Positions 1 to 7,003 of a stretch of DNA of 13,853 nucleotides are shown here, in pieces; position 1 is the stretch's first letter, and each line of letters opens with the position of its first letter. The translations under genes and the position numbers were made by a program. Source of the stretch: Verrucomicrobiales bacterium (GTDB lineage Bacteria > Verrucomicrobiota > Verrucomicrobiia > Verrucomicrobiales > DEV007); the NCBI GenBank assembly GCA_013911195.1, contig JACETS010000053.1:1-13853 (forward strand), in the 5' to 3' direction. The notes beneath the pieces were generated by a model, which made no database searches, was not told the DNA's origin, and worked only from the letters and a program-made list of their open reading frames with translations.

Positions 1-241
1 AAATAAATCCGAGGCAAACATCATTCAAAATCCCGAAGATCCAGATGAAATTATTGCCCCAGAAGGACATGGTTTTTATCAGGTTTCAAGCGGTGACACT
101 TTACACTCAATTGCTGTCTCATTTGGCACAGACACTGATAATTTAAGAAAATTGAATAAAATTTCTAATTCTGAAAGCTCACTTAAGGTTGGAGATTACA
201 TACTGGTACCAGTACCAGATGAATCTCTTTACGAGAGTTAA
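1..241 (+). CDS. LysM domain protein, C-terminal end (5' truncated by window)
   Basis: The open frame enters at base 2 and runs 79 codons to a TAA at 239-241; the start lies outside the window. The visible part ends in a single LysM module of about 45 residues. It begins YQVSSGDTLHSIAVSFGTD and closes with LKVGDYILVPVP, showing the family's GDTL-x-x-IA and L-x-x-G-x-x-L/I signatures. LysM modules bind N-acetylglucosamine-containing glycans such as peptidoglycan, so the protein probably acts in the periplasm or cell envelope. The segment before the module is acidic and Pro-rich and looks like a linker. Whether the missing N-terminus carries a peptidase, amidase or further LysM modules cannot be told. 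The identity of the module is secure; the protein's function is not. Confidence 0.85.
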   Translation, partial: NKSEANIIQNPEDPDEIIAPEGHGFYQVSSGDTLHSIAVSFGTDTDNLRKLNKISNSESSLKVGDYILVPVPDESLYES

Positions 242-270
242 TTCATCGCGTGTGCTGTAGGGAATTCTCT
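238..270. repeat. Imperfect direct repeat, copy A (partner at 666-701)
   Basis: Bases 239-270 match 667-701 at 28 of 32 positions once a single 3-base gap is allowed (686-688 have no partner). Read on the minus strand, this copy encodes REFPTAHAMN followed by TAA at 238-240. The partner encodes RELPKPVHEVN followed by TAG, which is the true C-terminus of the enolase-superfamily enzyme. The gap is exactly one codon and both copies end in a stop in the same frame. Upstream on the minus strand this frame is closed by TAA within a few codons (283-285), so copy A is at most a relic. It overlaps the LysM stop codon on the opposite strand. Confidence 0.6.
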
Positions 271-275
271 AGCAG
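255..275 (+). terminator. Possible hairpin downstream of the LysM gene
   Basis: Fourteen bases past the LysM stop codon, bases 255-262 pair with 267-275: eight pairs including one G-T, with base 272 bulged and an AATT loop. AT-rich sequence follows (279-290), but there is no clean T tract. It could act as a weak terminator or a 3'-end stabilising structure for the LysM transcript. The hairpin lies inside the repeat copy described at 238-270, so it may be a by-product of that sequence. Confidence 0.3.
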
Positions 276-375
276 GTAATAATTATTAAAACAACCCCTC
301 ATAGATCTGCATTATTCATTTTAAAAAGGTCAAATTTTTATCTGACAACAATCGTTTCATAAGTATCATGAGGAA

Positions 376-600
376 ATGGGCCACAATCCTCCAGATAAAA
401 GGAATAAATCAGGTCGTATTCTTTTTGAGAAATTAGAGATAGATAAAGCCACGGTAAAGTCTCTTAAAAATTCAAAGAGATACAAAGTTGTAGATCCTGA
501 GCGCAAGAATCGTAAACGCTTATACTATGTTCTCATCATTTTCTCTGTGATTGGCCCAATAGCCATGCTCTTCTTAATTGTTTGGGCAGGAAATAAATAA
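376..600 (+). CDS. Small single-pass membrane protein, unknown function
   Basis: This encodes 74 residues that I do not recognise as a named family. Residues 1-49 are strongly basic and hydrophilic (many Lys/Arg, for example KNSKRYKVV and PERKNRKRLYY). One hydrophobic helix at about residues 50-71 follows and the protein ends in AGNK. The Lys/Arg cluster just before the helix predicts a cytoplasmic N-terminus with a C-terminal anchor (positive-inside rule). The ATG at 376 is the only usable start: the frame is closed upstream by TGA at 343-345 with no alternative start between. A GAGGA-like stretch ends only one or two bases before the ATG, too close for a normal Shine-Dalgarno site. An overlapping ATG at 368 is out of frame and soon terminates. 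The gene sits between the two copies of the direct repeat at 238-270 and 666-701. It may be a real conserved small protein, but coding status rests on composition and membrane topology only. Confidence 0.6.
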   Translation: MGHNPPDKRNKSGRILFEKLEIDKATVKSLKNSKRYKVVDPERKNRKRLYYVLIIFSVIGPIAMLFLIVWAGNK

Positions 601-665
601 TATCACATAGGTTTATGTCTTGTATGGTAACCTTTGATAATTAGAGCTGAATTTCTTAACAAGGG

Positions 666-701
666 CTAATTCACCTCGTGTACTGGCTTAGGCAATTCTC
701 T
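666..701. repeat. Imperfect direct repeat, copy B (3' end of the enolase-superfamily gene)
   Basis: This is the partner of 238-270, identical at 28 of 32 aligned positions, with three extra bases at 686-688. It encodes the last 11 residues and the TAG stop of the minus-strand enolase-superfamily enzyme. The two copies are in the same orientation, about 428 bases apart, and bracket the small membrane-protein gene. Confidence 0.6.
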
Positions 702-2051
702 CTTAATTTCAGTGTTCCTGTAACCAAAACCTTTATCGCCGAGGGTCTCTAGGTTTAATATACCATTTGTCCTATTATAAATGCCAGGATGCACCTTTGA
801 TTCTGGCAATGATGCTTCAGGATAAAACTGCATGGCATTACTCTCAACCCCCATAATGGTTCCTGAATTAGCTGCGAGAAGGGCATGAGGAATCTGAGCC
901 AGCATAGGATTGGTTAAATCCTGAACCATTATTTTCATGTTATTTTGCTTTGCCCAGCAAAGACTTAACAATGCTCCAGTTAAGGTTTTACATGTCTTCA
1001 GAGCAACTCCATTCCAACCCAATGACTTACCCAATTTTATATAGCTCCAATCATGAGCACTTTCGTCTAAGTATATGGGCTTACGTTTAGCAACGGAGCT
1101 AACATCAATTCTATATTTTTCTAACTCATACGGGAAAGGTTGTTCAACATATAACAGCTGATTATATGAATCAGGTAATTCTTTTTGAAGAGCATCTAAT
1201 ATTGAATTCACATATGCTGTGTCTTTAACAGTACAATTAAAATCCGCACTATAAAACTCAACTCCCAACTTTTTTCCAATAGTAAAAATTTTCCTTATAC
1301 GATCAAAATCCCAGTCCCAATCTATTCCTGTTAATTTTATCTTAAGACAATTTAACCCATCTTTATTTATCCAATCTTCCAATGTAGTAGGATAACCATC
1401 ATTAGGTTCGTCGCCTGTTAACTCACCCCTATCAAGTGCATCTAAACCACCAACCAAATGCCAGACAGGCAACTTTGTTTTGTATGGCTCTAAATAATCA
1501 CTGATATATTTTCCAGAGAACGATTTATCGTTAAAAATATTAGCCAGATCAAGATTCAAGTATTCACTTCCTAATACCTGAAAGACTCCACAATCATTCA
1601 TTTTTGCATATGCATCATACACTGCCAAATCATATGGTGAGAATGCAACCAATGCTCCCAAATAAGGCAACTCCTCATCTTTGTCGTAGAATTGGTTATG
1701 TTCATTTTTTAAATCATTAATATGATTTTGAATAAATTTTTGACCCAATTCAAATGGATGCCCTTCAATGTTTAATTGACAATAAGCATCACCAATTGAT
1801 TTACATATTTCGATCAGCCTTTTCTCTCTAATATTATATTCGAGGTTCGAAGGCCATACCCAAGCAGCACTTAAAGGAGTCTCGCCCCATCCTTCAGCCT
1901 GCTTTCCTTTACTATTTTCGATTATAATCCTTACACGCGCACAACTTACAGATTGCAGCACCTGGTCACCAAACTTTAGAGGAATTCGTAAAGTAACAGG
2001 CAAAATATAAAGCTCTGCTTTAACTATTCTTATCTTTTTATTTTCTTCCAC
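666..2051 (-). CDS. Enolase-superfamily (mandelate racemase/muconate lactonizing enzyme) protein
   Basis: The 461-residue protein has an N-terminal capping domain (about 1-165, including AFSPYDLAVYDAYAK near 136-150) and a C-terminal TIM-barrel. The catalytic set of the MLE-type subgroup is visible in order. K237 and K239 form the KxK motif (LKIKL). The Mg2+ ligands are D270 (SADFN), E303 (YVEQP) and D329 (YLDES). The opposing base is K352 (ALKTCK). The enzyme should therefore abstract a proton alpha to a carboxylate; members are racemases, epimerases, cycloisomerases or sugar-acid dehydratases. Substrate cannot be read from sequence. It is longer than the usual 360-400 residues because of extra capping-domain loops (about 100-130) and a segment at about 201-225. 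The start is GTG at 2051: an in-frame TAG lies upstream with no ATG between, and the first beta strand begins at residue 7. There is no Shine-Dalgarno sequence. The last codons form copy B of the direct repeat shared with 238-270. A co-directional permease gene ends 37 bases upstream. Confidence 0.88.
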   Translation of the reverse strand: MEENKKIRIVKAELYILPVTLRIPLKFGDQVLQSVSCARVRIIIENSKGKQAEGWGETPLSAAWVWPSNLEYNIREKRLIEICKSIGDAYCQLNIEGHPFELGQKFIQNHINDLKNEHNQFYDKDEELPYLGALVAFSPYDLAVYDAYAKMNDCGVFQVLGSEYLNLDLANIFNDKSFSGKYISDYLEPYKTKLPVWHLVGGLDALDRGELTGDEPNDGYPTTLEDWINKDGLNCLKIKLTGIDWDWDFDRIRKIFTIGKKLGVEFYSADFNCTVKDTAYVNSILDALQKELPDSYNQLLYVEQPFPYELEKYRIDVSSVAKRKPIYLDESAHDWSYIKLGKSLGWNGVALKTCKTLTGALLSLCWAKQNNMKIMVQDLTNPMLAQIPHALLAANSGTIMGVESNAMQFYPEASLPESKVHPGIYNRTNGILNLETLGDKGFGYRNTEIKRELPKPVHEVN

Positions 2052-2088
2052 GGAGCATTGGGAGTTGGAAAAATCAATCTAACTTGCC

Positions 2089-3147
2089 TTAGGGGTCATC
2101 AGTATTCACATCAGCTGAGGATGATCCAATAAAAATTGAAAACCATCCAAACTCTTCAGAATCACTTAATGACACTTTTAACAACATCGTTAAAGGGACA
2201 GCTAGAAACATCCCAGTTATTCCCCATAGCCACCCCCAGAAAACTACAGAGAGCACAACCACAGCTGCGGATATTCCAAATCTTTTACCAAGCAGCATGG
2301 GTTCAACAAAATTTCCCAGCACAACATTAATAGCAAGGTAGCCAATAAGAACAGCGATTGATAACCCAGGACCTCCATTATCATCAATGAGAGCGAGTAG
2401 CGTAGGAGGAATACTAGCAATGATTGAACCTATGGCAGGAATGTAATTAAAAATAAATGCCACCATTCCCCAAAGAAGAGCAAAATCGAGCCCCAGCCAC
2501 CAAGTATATAGCCCAGCAAGAAGACCAGTTATGAAACTGACTAAAGTTTTAATTCCAAGATATTTCTGAACATCTTTTGCTGTTTCAGAAAAAGCTGCAA
2601 GATCTGGACCATCGGCCTCTTTGACTGCACCCAATTTTCGAGAAAATCCCCCTCCCTCGCTTAAAAAGAACATCATCAAAATGACAACAAAAATAAAATC
2701 TTTTAGAAAATCTGCAGCGCCTCCAATAAAATTAAGGACATATGACTGGATCGTAGAGATAACTTTTTCAGCATCTATCGTCATCTTATAGTCAAATTTT
2801 ACAGCTAACCATTCTTGAAATTGAGAGACTTTGTTTATTAGTTCTTTATTATAACCTTCAAAATTATTTTGAAATTCTGAAACCATGTTGAGACCAATAA
2901 AAACAATAGGACTAAGAATTCCTAGTCCTACAACGATGGTAAGTAATACTGCGATAAACCGAGGAACACCATAAGAGCGGAGAAGCTTCAAAATCGGCAT
3001 AGTTATAACCGATAAAAAAAAGGCCAATACAATAGGAACCACTAGATCTGATGCTAGTTTTAAGCCTCCAATTACAATAACAACACAGCTGAGAGCTAGT
3101 AAGAATTTAAACCCTTTGTTGACGGGTATTTTTATGTCAGTTGCCAC
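2089..3147 (-). CDS. AI-2E/UPF0118 family permease
   Basis: The 352-residue polytopic inner-membrane protein has the family layout. Two or three N-terminal helices (about 14-30, 33-50, 64-87) are followed by a hydrophilic stretch (about 90-130), then a run of helices (about 150-163, 200-245, 262-280, 292-322). Family landmarks are FNYIPAIGSIIASIPP (233-248) and the GNFVEPMLLGKRFGISAAVV block (278-297). Characterised members export autoinducer-2 (TqsA) or act as Na+/H+ antiporters, so a quorum-sensing role must not be assumed; the substrate here is unknown. The start is GTG at 3147. A TAA lies immediately upstream in frame (3148-3150), so the protein cannot begin earlier. There is no Shine-Dalgarno sequence and a promoter candidate lies almost at the start codon. 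The gene diverges from the PhyH gene and runs towards the enolase-superfamily gene, with which it may be co-transcribed. Confidence 0.9.
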   Translation of the reverse strand: MATDIKIPVNKGFKFLLALSCVVIVIGGLKLASDLVVPIVLAFFLSVITMPILKLLRSYGVPRFIAVLLTIVVGLGILSPIVFIGLNMVSEFQNNFEGYNKELINKVSQFQEWLAVKFDYKMTIDAEKVISTIQSYVLNFIGGAADFLKDFIFVVILMMFFLSEGGGFSRKLGAVKEADGPDLAAFSETAKDVQKYLGIKTLVSFITGLLAGLYTWWLGLDFALLWGMVAFIFNYIPAIGSIIASIPPTLLALIDDNGGPGLSIAVLIGYLAINVVLGNFVEPMLLGKRFGISAAVVVLSVVFWGWLWGITGMFLAVPLTMLLKVSLSDSEEFGWFSIFIGSSSADVNTDDP

Positions 3148-3155
3148 TTATTTAG

Positions 3156-3184
3156 ATTATTCCCTAATATTACGAATAGCTCAA
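3156..3184 (-). promoter_or_regulatory. Candidate sigma-70-type promoter for the permease gene
   Basis: On the minus strand, TTGAGC (3184-3179, 4/6 to TTGACA) and AATAAT (3161-3156, 5/6 to TATAAT) are separated by exactly 17 bases. Transcription would begin roughly 7 bases past the -10 box, at or within a few bases of the GTG at 3147. The mRNA would then be leaderless or nearly so. The surrounding 147-base divergent intergenic region is very AT-rich, so chance matches are likely. Confidence 0.3.
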
Positions 3185-3294
3185 TTACATTATAAATAAC
3201 CTTAATCTATCTAGGTTTTATAGTGAAAAAATAATCATTTTCAAAAAAAGGGATAAATATCGACAACAATTTAATACAACTGTAAAAACAAACC

Positions 3295-4233
3295 ATGTCA
3301 GAAGACCTCGGATTAACCAATCAACCTATAAGTGATCTATTTGAACATCCAAATGATCCAGATCAATGGTTAGATCTTGCCTTAAATGAAGCTCAACTAA
3401 AGCAATTTAAGGAATCAGGCTATCTCCACGGTATAAAAATACTAAACCCTGAACAGATAAAGACTCTAGGAGAGCAACTCCATGAAATGGTTGATCCTCA
3501 TCACGAAGGAAATGAATTCTTTTATGAGTATCACAGCAATGAATCTGAAGATCCTGATACCGCTATTTTCCATGCATTAGGAGCATGGCGAGTTCGAACC
3601 GCATTCCATGACATATTGTGGAGCCCAGCATTTTTAGTATCCGCATTTCAGTTATTAGGGAGCAACTTCAGACTTTTTCACGACCAACTGTTTAGCAAAC
3701 CAGCAAAACATGGAGGAGTAGTTGCATGGCACCAAGATTATTCCTACTGGACATGGACAACTCCAATGGACCATCTTACTTGCTGGATTGGTCTAGATGA
3801 TGTTGATCGTGAAAATGGATGTATGTATTACATCCCAAAAAGTCATAAATGGGGTCTCCTAGAGAAAGAAAGCCTTACTGGTGATATGGACGCAATTCGT
3901 GAAAAACTAACCCCTGAACAAGTTGCCGATTTCGATAATAAAATACCCGTTGAAATGAATGCCGGCGAAGCCAGTTTTCATCACCCTTTACTCATGCATG
4001 GATCATATGAAAACCGTTCTGACAGGAAGCGCAGAGCGACTTTAATTAATGTTTTCAGCGACGGCGTCATTTCCAATCGTGATAATGATGGTAGCAATGC
4101 ACCTGGAGCTGACAATTATCCAAGCGTTCCTAGGGGAGAAAAAATGGGAGGTTCTTATTATCCTCTGCTAGTAGATGCTGAAAAAACTTTTGCTGAGATC
4201 AAAGGAAAATTACCTACTATAAAAGATCTTTAG
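3295..4233 (+). CDS. Phytanoyl-CoA dioxygenase (PhyH) family Fe(II)/2-oxoglutarate oxygenase
   Basis: The 312-residue protein has a double-stranded beta-helix core. The iron-binding facial triad is visible as H146-x-D148 (AWHQDYSYW) and the distal H235 (LLMHGSYENRS). Arginines at 244-247 following this segment are placed to bind the 2-oxoglutarate carboxylate. The WTTPMDHLTCWIGLDDVDRENGC segment from about 154 and the IPKSHKWG motif (180-187) are typical of PhyH enzymes. The family hydroxylates varied small molecules (lipids, ectoine, amino acids, natural products) with O2 and 2-oxoglutarate; this substrate is unknown. The N-terminal 30 residues are acidic and not part of the core. ATG 3295 has no Shine-Dalgarno sequence. 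The gene is the only plus-strand gene between 2089 and 13256. It is divergent from the permease and convergent with the SMP-30 gene, sharing a hairpin at their ends. A link to sugar-acid metabolism is inferred from position only. Confidence 0.9.
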   Translation: MSEDLGLTNQPISDLFEHPNDPDQWLDLALNEAQLKQFKESGYLHGIKILNPEQIKTLGEQLHEMVDPHHEGNEFFYEYHSNESEDPDTAIFHALGAWRVRTAFHDILWSPAFLVSAFQLLGSNFRLFHDQLFSKPAKHGGVVAWHQDYSYWTWTTPMDHLTCWIGLDDVDRENGCMYYIPKSHKWGLLEKESLTGDMDAIREKLTPEQVADFDNKIPVEMNAGEASFHHPLLMHGSYENRSDRKRRATLINVFSDGVISNRDNDGSNAPGADNYPSVPRGEKMGGSYYPLLVDAEKTFAEIKGKLPTIKDL

Positions 4234-4237
4234 GCGG

Positions 4238-4266
4238 CAATCTTAATTCAAATCAATTTAAGATTG
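4238..4266. terminator. Inverted repeat between convergent PhyH and SMP-30 genes
   Basis: A perfect 9-bp inverted repeat (CAATCTTAA at 4238-4246, TTAAGATTG at 4258-4266) with an 11-base loop lies just past the PhyH stop and covers the SMP-30 stop codon (4248-4250). Its location between convergent genes fits a bidirectional terminator. The stem is AT-rich and no T tract follows in either direction, so it is not a textbook intrinsic terminator. Confidence 0.4.
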
Positions 4267-5117
4267 AAGCTTGGCAGTCCTTTAACTCCGAGCGAAACAA
4301 CAAATGTCTTACCAGCCATTGGCTCATCCTTCTCGTTAACTTGAACTTTAGCGGAAGTTATAAAAAGTTGATCCATCTTTTCGCCTCCGAATGCGCACGA
4401 AGTTATCTTACTTACTGGAAAACTGACCACTTCCTCAATTGCCTTTGAATCAGGGTTAACGCACATAATCTTAGACCCTCCCCAAAAAGCAATCCATAGC
4501 CTCCCCTCATTATCAATCGTCATTCCGTCAGGAAATCCATCTTCTTCACTAAAGCTAATAAATCTTCTTTTATTGTTAATGCTACCTGTTGAAAGATCGA
4601 AGTCATAAACACTAACCTCTCTGGTTGGGCTATCAATATAATAAAACAAAGAATTATCAGGTGACCATCCCATACCATTAGAAACGGTCACTCCTTGCTC
4701 TCGATTAACTAATCCCTCAATGGAATTCCAGCTGTAAAGCGATCCGAGCTTATTTTTTTCTTTCCTATCCATTGAGCCAACCCAAAAACGCCCACTAGGA
4801 TCACATTTTCCATCATTAAATCTCAATCCAGAACCTTCGTTGGTATCTGCTAAAACTCTTAATAAATTACCATCACCATCTAATGAGGAAATTTGATTAT
4901 CGACTCCGGCAACCATTGTTCCGTCATCAGAAAGCACGACACACCCAGGATTCCCGTCTACTTCGAGTACATGGATGTTACTTCCGTCTAAATTTTGGCT
5001 GATTATTTTTTTCCCAATGATATCAACCCAGTGAAGCCTGCTTCTTTTAGAATCCCAAAAGGGACCCTCACCCAACTCACAGGAGTAATCGCTAAATAGA
5101 TCAAATTGGAGAGACAT
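4248..5117 (-). CDS. SMP-30/gluconolactonase/LRE family protein
   Basis: The 289-residue six-bladed beta-propeller is predicted to hydrolyse sugar lactones to sugar acids using one divalent metal. The metal ligands are present: E17 (ELGEGPFWD), N147 (VSNGMGWSPD) and D197 (GFPDGMTID). The substrate-contacting R99-x-N101-D102 (LRFNDGKCDPSGRFWVGSM) is also present. Length and ligand spacing match the family well, and there is no signal peptide, so it is probably cytoplasmic. The ATG at 5117 lies 7 bases after the stop of the upstream pseudokinase gene, so the two are almost certainly co-transcribed. No Shine-Dalgarno sequence is visible. Together with the enolase-superfamily enzyme at 666-2051, it could provide lactonase then dehydratase steps of sugar-acid catabolism. 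The specific sugar cannot be determined. Confidence 0.92.
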   Translation of the reverse strand: MSLQFDLFSDYSCELGEGPFWDSKRSRLHWVDIIGKKIISQNLDGSNIHVLEVDGNPGCVVLSDDGTMVAGVDNQISSLDGDGNLLRVLADTNEGSGLRFNDGKCDPSGRFWVGSMDRKEKNKLGSLYSWNSIEGLVNREQGVTVSNGMGWSPDNSLFYYIDSPTREVSVYDFDLSTGSINNKRRFISFSEEDGFPDGMTIDNEGRLWIAFWGGSKIMCVNPDSKAIEEVVSFPVSKITSCAFGGEKMDQLFITSAKVQVNEKDEPMAGKTFVVSLGVKGLPSFNLKLI

Positions 5118-5124
5118 AATTCAT

Positions 5125-6921
5125 TTATAAAGATTGCAACCAAAAGGCTCTGCCCGACAAATGGGCCAACAACAAAGCCAATCCAATAGCCAATAACATT
5201 AAGATTAATGCAAATATTATCGATTTATTGCGACGAGGCTTTGAAAACTCCTCCAAAGAAGACTCCCCACTATCAAGTAGTGAAAGGTCCAAAATTTCAT
5301 CCATATCTTCAACCTTATTGAGCTGCTTGGCGATCGGGTTAGACTCTTCGTCATCCTTATTCTCTTCACTTCTTCGGTTATATCCCATTGCCACCGCTAT
5401 AGGACTGACACCCAGGGAGGATTCATCATCCCCTTCAAGAATGGGCTCTGTCGAAAGGTTCTTTTTTATAACCTCAGTAGCTGGTTGATTTATTTTAACA
5501 GTATTGGGAAACGGTTTGGATGATGCAGGGCCAATCGTTTTCTTAAGATCATCTAAAAAAGAGGACGCTGCATATTTTAATGAAGTCCTTTGCATGTAAA
5601 AATACCAGCCGAATAACTGTTTGGAAGATACACTTGCTCCCTGTTTTACTTTTGCTATTAGCTCATCAGAGCTATCTTTAGCTTGAGAGTAATTTCTACA
5701 GGTCATGGTAGGAATGGTTAAATGCGTGCGAACTTTAACTTCAAAAGGAGGCCAGTTATTTAAGGGAACGACACTGACCAGAGAATTCAATCCATAGCCT
5801 CCAAGCTTTTCAAATTCGACAAGGACGTTAAATTCAAATAATTGCTTAAGTGAGCACTCACTTTTTTGCACCTCATCCAAAGCCTCATGCACTCTCTGCA
5901 TTAAATAAATAATTTCATCAAGAGAGCGGTTTCCGGATCTCTCAATAAATTCCTCGATAGAAAATCCAGTAGAGTAACTCTCTCTAATGAGAAGAAAATC
6001 ATCATGTTCATCCACTTCTTTAACCTGAACAAAAACTGGATTTTTTTCATTTTCATCCAAATTAATATCTTCGCGAGAAACAATCCTTTCAGGTGGCAAA
6101 ACTATAATTCTAAACACCTGCTGTGTTGTTTGGTCCTCAAAAAGTCTTTCATACTTAGAATGAAATAAACCTTTTTGCATCGCTACAAAATTGTCTGGAA
6201 GAAGATGCTCTGGTCTAAACCTCTTAAACATTTCTCTTTCAAGGAATGATCTCGGATAAAACAACTCATCAAGATTTCCTTTATTAGAGATGTCTATTTT
6301 TCTCATCTCCATGAGAACATCATCCACGCTATTCATTCCGCCTATTCGACTTGCCAAAATTTCAATTTCTCTAGGACAGACCATTGGTTCTCCAGGCTCC
6401 TGAAGATTAGAGAGGTGTTTAATGATCTCTGAAACTTCATTACCTAAATTTGTTTCTCTAGAACCGCTGTAAATGGCACACTCAGGAATAATAAGTTCAG
6501 CTTCACCAATTTCGTTACAATACAATCTCGAAGTGGACAATGATGCTGTTAAACCTCTAGATTCCAGCGCGAGCAATCCGTCTAAAAACTGCACCATCCA
6601 ACCTATAATATATTCGACAGGAACCGAGTGAACTCTCTTTGAATAAGCACTCAAATCCTCTCCATCAATGAACTGACTTATGCAATAAGCTTCTCCATTT
6701 TCAATATACACATCAACTGTTTTGGATAATTGAGGGTGTGTGAAATTTTGTAAAATTTTAGACCTATCGAAAAATTCGCTTATTTCATCTGAACTAGAGC
6801 AGCTTACCTCCACAAAGGATTTCTCATCTTGAACAAAGGCAAGATAGGTTTTTTTGTCCTTATCACTGAATGTCAATAACGCTTCAGAGGATTCGGACAT
6901 AGCTATCCGATAATCTTTCAT
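5125..6921 (-). CDS. Tail-anchored protein with two degenerate protein-kinase-like domains
   Basis: This 598-residue protein appears derived from serine/threonine kinases but is catalytically dead. Domain 1 (about 10-210) follows the kinase outline: HPQLSKTVDVYIENGEAYC (62-80), the hinge-like ISQFIDGEDLSAY (81-93) and the helix WMVQFLDGLLALESRGL (108-124). The HRD loop position reads LTASLSTSR (124-132) and the DFG position PEC (146-148); no VAIK lysine is apparent. Domain 2 (about 253-460) repeats the outline, with LLIRESYSTGFSIEEFIE (310-327), LMQRVHEALDEVQK (340-353) and FNVLV (364-368) where a kinase has the segment after HRD, again without catalytic Asp or DFG. An acidic, Ser-rich linker (about 495-562) leads to one transmembrane helix (about 567-587) and a short tail, giving a cytoplasmic body anchored at its C-terminus. 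M8 is an alternative start. It lies 82 bases downstream of guaA and 7 bases upstream of the SMP-30 gene. The kinase relationship is my reading of patterns, not a search result. Confidence 0.65.
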   Translation of the reverse strand: MKDYRIAMSESSEALLTFSDKDKKTYLAFVQDEKSFVEVSCSSSDEISEFFDRSKILQNFTHPQLSKTVDVYIENGEAYCISQFIDGEDLSAYSKRVHSVPVEYIIGWMVQFLDGLLALESRGLTASLSTSRLYCNEIGEAELIIPECAIYSGSRETNLGNEVSEIIKHLSNLQEPGEPMVCPREIEILASRIGGMNSVDDVLMEMRKIDISNKGNLDELFYPRSFLEREMFKRFRPEHLLPDNFVAMQKGLFHSKYERLFEDQTTQQVFRIIVLPPERIVSREDINLDENEKNPVFVQVKEVDEHDDFLLIRESYSTGFSIEEFIERSGNRSLDEIIYLMQRVHEALDEVQKSECSLKQLFEFNVLVEFEKLGGYGLNSLVSVVPLNNWPPFEVKVRTHLTIPTMTCRNYSQAKDSSDELIAKVKQGASVSSKQLFGWYFYMQRTSLKYAASSFLDDLKKTIGPASSKPFPNTVKINQPATEVIKKNLSTEPILEGDDESSLGVSPIAVAMGYNRRSEENKDDEESNPIAKQLNKVEDMDEILDLSLLDSGESSLEEFSKPRRNKSIIFALILMLLAIGLALLLAHLSGRAFWLQSL

Positions 6922-7003
6922 TAAATCATTACCATAAATCTGGATTGGTTAATAAAACTCACCAATTAAAGATTTAACAAATATTTAAGTAAATACTGTG
7001 ACT

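Noticed and set aside
368..436. ATG at 368 as an alternative start overlapping the small membrane-protein gene
   Set aside because: It is out of frame with 376 and stops after 22 codons. It could be a short upstream ORF, but nothing supports it.
605..618. 5-bp hairpin ACATA/TATGT downstream of the small membrane-protein gene
   Set aside because: It is too short and AT-rich to be distinguished from chance and lacks a T tract.
2089..3147. Reading the AI-2E permease as evidence of quorum sensing
   Set aside because: The family name derives from one E. coli member. Others are ion antiporters, and no luxS or lsr gene is present in the window.
5228..5488. Plus-strand 86-codon ORF opposite the pseudokinase linker
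   Set aside because: It is Ser-rich only because it is the complement of the Ser/acidic linker. It is antisense to a gene with clear protein features and has no start signals.
6944..6966. 6-bp inverted repeat ATTGGT/ACCAAT after guaA as a terminator
   Set aside because: The stem is short and AT-rich, the loop is 11 bases and no T tract follows in either direction.
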